Assembly: GCF_023065955.2 (NCBI RefSeq)
Contig: NW_026622952.1
Coordinates: 34,421,813-34,485,812 of the forward strand
Source: Ursus arctos
Taxonomy: Eukaryota; Chordata; Mammalia; Carnivora; Ursidae
Direction of reading: 5' to 3'
DNA: 64,000 nt
Part shown: positions 57,993 through 64,000 of the stretch, in pieces
Position numbering within the stretch: the first letter of the stretch is position 1
Layout of the letters: every line of letters starts with the position of its first letter
The notes under the pieces: model-generated
What the model was told of the DNA's origin: nothing
Database searches by the model: none
What the model saw: only the letters and a program-made list of their open reading frames with translations
Program-made: the position numbers and the translations under genes

Positions 57993-59033
57993 ACTTACTA
58001 CTGAATTTTTTAAGTCGTAAAATGGATCCTGACTTTTATCAAATTCTTTTTGGCATCTCTTAATTGATTTATTCTTACAACTTGATGAATGACAACTCCT
58101 CGATTTTTATTTTGAACATTTTCAAAATTGAAATGAATCAGCAGGAAAATTCACCTCGGAAGCTAGGAGGATTTGTGGCAGCTGCCCCACGAGAAGAAGG
58201 ACCTGGCCGGCCACCCTCTGTTCCCTTCCAACCTTCCACCCTCGCATGCAGACACCTCTCAGGGAAGAACACTCCCTGCACATTTGCGACCCTGTTGGCT
58301 GTTCCCCCACAGAACCCGGAGCTGGCAGCTGGCACTCCTACCGTGACAGCAAGGCCAAAGTTAATTTTTCCGAGCATATCTACTTTGTTAAGTAAATATT
58401 GATCCTAGTTCTCAGTATTTCTTCTTTTACTGTTTTATTTAATTCTGTGTGTCCGTGGGCGGACTCAGTCTATGTGCGCAAAGCTGACTGAGCTCATTTC
58501 TCCGACACCTGCACACTTGGCAAGTTTCCCTTGACAAGAAGTCCTAATACTTGGGGGGTTTTCCTATCATATGAGAGTGAAGGAACCTCCTGTGTTCCCA
58601 CTAGCATTTGGCATCGGCCCAGAGGCATTTTGAAACCATCTGAGATTTTCAGGAAGGACTGATTTAAAAATATCTGAGCATAGACAAGAAGGCTGGGTGC
58701 TTTCAAATGTGTGTTCTTATTACTAGAAGGTGTCCAGCATTGCTAAAATTGCATTACAGCCCTAAAATCCTTTTTATTTGTTTATGGATCAGAAAAGGCT
58801 TAGACAGAATCCAATATAAAGCCACATGCAACCATATTTCCTAATATTCATATTCTATGGGGGGAAAAAAGTGACATTACAGAGGGATTGGTTTCTGCTA
58901 GATGCACGTTTTTCCATAAATGAATGCCTGATTGTACATTTCCCCCGCAGAGCTTTACGGCTGCAAATCAAAAACACAGGAAAGACTCATCTTGCCTCCA
59001 CTTCCTGTCTGACCTAAACAAACAGTAACCTCG
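57993..59033. other. Intergenic, no gene recognised
   Basis: A 112-codon plus-strand frame at 58064-58402 overlaps two minus-strand frames and has no recognisable domain. Confidence 0.5.
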
Positions 59034-59174
59034 GGCGCTGGGTTGGCTCAGTCAGTGGGGCATGTGGCTCTCGATCTCGGGGTCGTGAGTTGCAGCCCCA
59101 CATTGCATGCAGAGATTACCTAAAAATAAGATCTTTTAAAAAAAGAACATAATATTAAAAAGTAATTTAAAAAA
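59034..59174 (+). mobile_element. Short CanSINE
   Basis: Sense copy lacking the CT-rich part. Head 'gggcgctgggttggctcag'. Flanked by a perfect 18-bp duplication aaacaaacagtaacctcg. Confidence 0.96.
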
Positions 59175-59194
59175 TAAACAAACAGTAACCTCGA

Positions 59195-60018
59195 ATTATG
59201 ATTTCACTATCAGAGACAGTGGAATTCCACCAAATATCTGTCACGCTAACGATGTCACAATTTTCAAGGTAAAACCAAATTTTCAGTGTCCCTGCTTCAG
59301 GCAATGATCTACAAATACAGTTCCTCGGTTCCCCCAAAACTGATACCTACTCCGTGCCTTCAGGTCTTTTCTAACGCTCGGGTGAGAAGAAGGCACATTT
59401 TGCTTTTTAGACTAAATTTTAAACCAAAACTCAAATAATTCGGGCTGTCAGTGAAAGGCACATAGACATCCTTCCTTTCATCTAAACAGAAAGCCCCAGG
59501 AATGGGCCTCAGAAGAAAATTCTTGAAGACATGCGGAGAAGCTCAAGAATGTATATCTGTGCATCCCTATAAATATGGTAAAATCTACCTACAGTGATTG
59601 CATAAGCTGCGCATTATATCACACTAGAGACTTTTTAAGAGGTGATTTTTCACATGCATATAAGTTTAAAACAAGACATTTTCTGCATTCAATAACTTAC
59701 TAGCCTCTGAGACCCATAAGAGAAATTCTGAATTGACAATTTTCCTCCAGAAAAGGTATGAAAGAAGGACCCTGGCAAGCAATAATTTAATAATTTTCTC
59801 TTCTGTGTAACACTCAGTAAGTCCAGTTATTTTCTCTAACTGAGATACAAGCACCTTAAAGGTAAATGATACTACATCCACTGGACGTATTTTATATATA
59901 TTCTGGCTAAATACCAAACTCAATCTAATTTCCACAATAAATGAAGAATAATTGGAAAAGTCATGCATCTTAAAGCCTTATTGGTTTTTTCTTTTAAGGA
60001 TTAAAGGGAAATTTGTAT
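59195..60018. other. Intergenic, no gene recognised
   Basis: AT-rich unique-looking sequence. A 100-codon minus-strand frame (59666-59968) shows no domain. Confidence 0.5.
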
Positions 60019-60034
60019 AAGAAACCATTTTTAT

Positions 60035-60239
60035 GGGGCTCCTGGGTGGCTCAGTCGTTAAGCGTCTGCCTTCGGCTCAGGGCGTGATCCTGGAGTTCTG
60101 GGATCGAGCCCCATGTCAGGCTCTTCCACTGGGAGCCTGCTTCTTTCTCTCCCACTCCCCCTGCTTGTGTTCCCTCTCTCACTGGCTGTCTCTCTCTCTG
60201 TCCAATGAATAAATAAAATCTTTAAAAAAAAAAAAAAAA
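60035..60239 (+). mobile_element. Young CanSINE
   Basis: Sense copy with young-subfamily body, a 16-bp pure A-tail, and a perfect 16-bp target duplication aagaaaccatttttat. Probably a recent insertion. Confidence 0.96.
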
Positions 60240-60655
60240 GAAACCATTTTTATAAGGTTTAATCAACACTAAAAATTGTTAAAACCTTGATCTGGTCTGG
60301 AATGGAATAATGTGAAAGGTAGGTCCATGAAAATTCATGAACTGCAAAGATCGTTCTCTTTAACTGGTAGTTAGTCACACCAGAAACCCATTATTAAATG
60401 AATAATTAACCCTGAGAAGAGAAAACTAAAAACTGAGTAAATATGTAGACCAAAGTACGACAGACCGAGACTGAATAATTTTGTCCTGGTGCTATGCACC
60501 AGCTTTGCCCACTTTAAACATCAGAATCTTTACCGCGGTGTTCATCGAGGATCCTTTCAGCCCAGAGGTTTTTACATAACAGGTTATCAGCGTAGTTCTA
60601 TAACCTAAGACCCGATGAGGTTTATGAAAATATTCTATAAGGACGTCATAACCTC

Positions 60656-60776
60656 GGGGCGTCTGGGTGGCTAAGTCAGTGGAGCACGTGACTCTTGAAC
60701 TCAGGGTTGTGAATTTGAGCCCCATGTTGGGTGGAGAGCTTACTTTAAACAATAAAATAAACCAAAAAAAAAAAAA
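60656..60776 (+). mobile_element. Short CanSINE
   Basis: Sense copy with head 'ggggcgtctgggtggctaag', no CT-rich part. Flanked by gtcataacctc / gtcatagtctc. Confidence 0.94.
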
Positions 60777-60889
60777 TGTCATAGTCTCACCCTGAAGTGA
60801 GAATTTTGTACACTTACTATTAATCCGCATCATTATGTACAACCATGAAGAAGGCCCGGTAAAATCGTCCGCACTGAAAATGGTGAAAT

Positions 60890-62080
60890 GCACCATTCTA
60901 TTTATTTGGCCCAGTATCTACGAAAGCCTTTCCACTAATATTTTTTTTTAAAGATTTTATTTATTTGTTTGACAGAAAGACAGCCAGCGAGAGAGGGAAC
61001 ACAAGCAGGGGGAGTGGGAGAGGAAGAAGCAGGCTCCCAGCAGAGGAGCCTGATGTGGGGCTCGATCCCATAACGCCGGGACCACGCCCTGAGCCGAAAG
61101 CAGACGCTTAACGACTGAGCCACCCAGGCGCCCCCTTTCCACTAATATACCTAACAGTGAAAGACTGAAGGCTTTCCCCCTTATCAGGAACGGCAAAAAT
61201 GCCCTCTCTCAGATGTCCTGTCTCACCATTTCTATTCAACAGTCTTCTGGATGTCCTTACCAGTGCAATAAGGCAAGCATTAAAAAAGAAACACATATAG
61301 ATCGAAATGGGAAAATAAAACTGCCTTTATTTACAGGTAATGTAATCACATACTAAGAAATTTACAAAAATGCTATGCAAGTAACTGGTGAATGTATCCC
61401 GGTCACGAGATAGCTCCACACGTCAAAAGCAAGTATATCTCTATACCACAATAAACAACTGGAAATGAAATGTTAAGATAATACTACTTATGATAGCATA
61501 GAGACACGAAGGACTTAGGAATAAATTTAACAAGATATATCCAAGACATACCTTATACATATTAAAAAACCTGTAAAAGACCACTGATAAAAATTAGGCA
61601 CCTTAATAAATGGAGCGATATACTTTGTTACTGGATTGGATACTGCTAAGGTGCTAATTCTCCCCAAATTGATCTCTAGATCAAACATAACGCTAGTAAA
61701 AATCCCAGCAGAATCTTCTTCTGTAGAAACTGGAAAACTGATTCTAGATGTATATGGAAACGAAAAGACCCGGAAGAGCCAAAACTATTGTGAAAGAGAA
61801 GAACAAATTTGGACAACTTAGCTACCTGCTCGCGAGGTTTCCTGTAAAGCTGCTGTAATTAAGACAATGTGATTTCGGTACAAGGGTAGACGTTTAGATC
61901 AACGGTACAGACATGGAGTCCAAAATTAGAGCCACATGTATTTATGATCAACAAGGTTTTGATAAAGGTGCCAAAGTAATTCGATAAGGGAAAGGATTAT
62001 CTTTATAACAAATGGTGTTGGGACAACCAATTATCTATATGGAAACCAAAATAAACTCGACCTTTACCTCATGCCACACA
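60890..62080 (+). mobile_element. L1 ORF2 3' part (old), interrupted by SINE
   Basis: Sense L1 ORF2 sequence without 60941-61134: 'acagtgaaagactgaaggctttcc', 'tgtctcaccatttctattcaac', 'aggaataaatttaacaagat', 'aattctccccaaattgatctc', 'atatggaaacgaaaagacc', 'caaatggtgttgggacaacc'. Many stops and frameshifts. It encodes parts of the reverse transcriptase C-terminal region only as a fossil. The 5' boundary is uncertain. Confidence 0.85.
60941..61134 (-). mobile_element. Young CanSINE inserted in L1
   Basis: Antisense copy. Perfect 13-bp duplication ctttccactaata (60928-60940 and 61135-61147). L1 ORF2 sequence resumes directly after. Confidence 0.97.
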
Positions 62081-62099
62081 CACAAATTCCTGTTATTAT

Positions 62100-62915
62100 A
62101 CTCCCCACCACCACCAAAATCACGTGCTGAAGGTTTAACGCTCAATACTTTCAAATGTGACTGTATTTGCAGGTAGGATCTTTAAAGAAATAATGAAATA
62201 GAAATGAGATCATTAGGGTAGGTCTTATCTCAATATGACTGGTGGGGTTTGTTTTTTTTTTTAGGATTTATTTATTTATTTGAGAGCGAGCACGCGTGCG
62301 AGTTGGGGGTGAGGGGCAGAGGGAGAGAGAATCTTCAAGCAGACTCCTCACTGAGCACAGAGCCTGACACAGGGCCCCAACCCACGACCCTGAGATCAGG
62401 ACCTGAGCCGAAACCAAGAGTCGGACCCTTAACTGACTGAGCCACCCAGGCGCCCCATGACTGGTCTTTTCATGAGAAGGTAGGACTAGTCAACTACACT
62501 TCAATAATAAAAACTTAAAAAAATATATCCATACGTGCCCCCAAATATGTTAATTACCATGAAATGTATTATATTAAAATTAGAAACTGCCTAAATTTCA
62601 TTTAATATGGGATTATGGAAAATAAACTTTACAATCTATTCAAATAAATAAATTAAATGGGAACTGGCAGGAAAAACCCTACAATTCTGAAAGAAGAAGA
62701 AGAGGTTAGGACACAGACACACAGAAAAGATGATGTGAGTACGCGGGGAGGAGAAGACCATCTGCAGGCCAAGGACAGAGGCCTCAGGAGGAACCAACCA
62801 GGCCGACACCTGGCTCTTGGCCTTCAGGCCTCCACAACGGTGAGAACGTAGATTTCTGTTATTTAAGCCCCTCAGTCTGTAGTGCTTTGCTACGGCAGTT
62901 CTAGCAAACGAATAA
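62100..62915 (+). mobile_element. MLT1-type LTR, split by SINE and another insertion
   Basis: First part 'cacgtgctgaaggtttaac', 'caaatgtgactgtatttgc', 'tctcaatatgactggt'. After a SINE and about 220 bp of AT-rich non-LTR DNA it continues with 'aggacacagacacacag', 'gcctcaggaggaaccaacc', 'ggccgacacctggctcttgg', 'atttctgttatttaagcccc' and 'ttctagcaaacgaat'. Sense orientation. Confidence 0.75.
62244..62456 (-). mobile_element. CanSINE inserted in MLT1-type LTR
   Basis: Antisense copy. Perfect 9-bp duplication atgactggt (62235-62243 and 62457-62465). Older body sequence. Confidence 0.95.
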
Positions 62916-63049
62916 ATATCCCTAAAAAAAATCTCAATCACTGAAGTCTCATCACAAATAAACAGGCTCAAATGACTAGTTCCAGTTCTACCAAAATAGT
63001 CATGGAATAGATGATTTCCATCTCTTCCAGAGAACAGAAAAAGAGAGTG

Positions 63050-63543
63050 TGAGTAGAGCCTGCAGAGATATGAAAATTTTGAACAAAATATAAGCAAATC
63101 AAATGCAGCCATGTATTAAATCCTTGTTGGGCTGATCCTAAGAATTCAAGGCCAATTGATGTAATTCATCCGTAATAATAAATCTTCAAAGGAGAAAATT
63201 AAAATAATGCAGAAAAATCATTTGATGACATTCAGTGTCCATTCATAATAAAAATTCAGGGAGTCAAAAATAAAGAACAACTTTCTTAACCTCTATAAAA
63301 GACAATCTCCAGACAAAAATCTTAGAAAACATCATATGTTGGGGACACCTGGGTGGCTCAGTCATTAAGCATCTGCCTTCCACTCAGGGCGTGATCCCAG
63401 AGTCCTGGGATCGAGCCCCACATTGGCCTCTCTGCTCTTCTGGGAGCCTGCTTCTTCCTCTCCCACTCCCCCTGCTTGTGTTCCCTCTCTCGCTGGCTGT
63501 CTCTATCTCTGTCAAATAAATAAAATCTTAAAAGAAGGAAGGA

Positions 63544-63599
<56 letters not shown>

Positions 63600-64000
63600 A
63601 AAAGAAAACATCATATGTTATTATGAAACGCTGAAAATATTCTCTGGAAGATCAGAAATAGCATTCTTTCTCTTTAAGATTATTTTAAAGGCCTAGCCAT
63701 GCAGTAAGAAAAGCAAAAAACAGGAAAATATAGAAGAACTGGTCAGAAAGAAAGAAAATGGTCATCACTTGCGAGATGATACAACTCTCCACATAGAAAA
63801 CTCCAAGCGATCTGAAGATAAATCGTCATAATTAATTAAAGTACGTAGCATATTTGCTGGATACCCTTGATCTACAAAAGCCAATATACACTGGTGACAA
63901 TCAGTTAAGATACCATTCACAATAGTAACAAAAATATAACGTACCTGAGGAGAAATCTAACAAGGGATGTGCAAGCCCTTTAGAGGCTACATTTTAAAAG
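63050..64000 (+). mobile_element. L1 ORF2 fragment (old), continues past window end
   Basis: Sense ORF2 resemblance: 'aatgcagaaaaatcatttgatg', 'ttcagtgtccattcataataaaa', 'tgaaacgctgaaaatattc', 'agaaagaaagaaaatggtcatc', 'caatatacactggtgac'. It is a separate insertion from the L1 at 60.9-62.1 kb, because it covers an overlapping and more 5' part of L1. Broken by stops. Confidence 0.8.
63341..63603 (+). mobile_element. CanSINE with (GAAA)n-expanded tail, inserted in L1
   Basis: Sense copy with young-type body. The tail is about 70 bp of (GAAA)n (63533-63603). Perfect 16-bp duplication gaaaacatcatatgtt (63325-63340 and 63604-63619). The lysine-glutamate open frame here is the translated microsatellite. 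Confidence 0.97.

Noticed and set aside
62636..63112. 158-codon minus-strand ORF
   Set aside because: Antisense translation of an MLT1-type LTR end and flanking L1 sequence.
63533..63603. Regular short repeats considered as a CRISPR-like array
   Set aside because: Simple (GAAA)n tail expansion of a SINE. There are no spacers, and the genome is mammalian.

Overview
The window is mammalian nuclear DNA from a carnivore, most likely a caniform of the bear, seal and weasel group. The evidence is about twenty tRNA-Lys-derived CanSINEs. They share a head that reads like 'ggggcgcctgggtggc', a CT-rich stretch, a (AAATA)n segment and an A-tail, and many have clear target-site duplications. The narrower bear-like placement is an inference from the SINE subfamily. 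The window also has carnivore L1 3' ends and ancient MIR, L2 and MaLR/ERVL remnants.

One protein-coding gene is supported with confidence: DCTD, deoxycytidylate (dCMP) deaminase, on the minus strand. Five coding exons (28999-28892, 28504-28369, 9947-9831, 8485-8389, 7080-7002) have GT/AG boundaries and compatible phases. They join into exactly 178 codons plus a stop, the length of the standard mammalian enzyme. The zinc site is intact (His84, Glu86, Cys110, Cys113). The gene starts in a CpG island at about 30.24-31.12 kb, which should hold the promoter and a 5' exon, and it probably ends near 5.8-6.0 kb at ATTAAA signals. An 18.4-kb intron splits the coding region between the N-terminal half and the zinc-site exon.

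Layout. 1-5.8 kb is the downstream flank, with an LTR-like element carrying a duplicated E-box/CCAAT unit, an old L1 3' end and a SINE. 5.8-29.0 kb is the DCTD gene body, with intronic SINEs, an ERV solo LTR lying in the gene's sense orientation, L2 and MIR fragments and an unexplained coding-like segment at 22.26-22.44 kb. 30.2-31.1 kb is the CpG-island promoter. 31.1-64 kb is gene-poor upstream DNA, consistent with the DCTD-WWC2 interval of human 4q35 (synteny from memory). It contains dense nested repeats: a long L2 interrupted by an L1, an ERVL pol remnant, a solo LTR inside an L1, and two L1 ORF2 fragments hit by SINEs at nearly the same L1 position. It also contains one orphan 83-codon ORF at 38.2 kb that looks protein-like.

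No other gene, functional tRNA or rRNA gene, CRISPR array or bacterial-type system is supported. Repeat family names are recognised by eye, so their boundaries are approximate.
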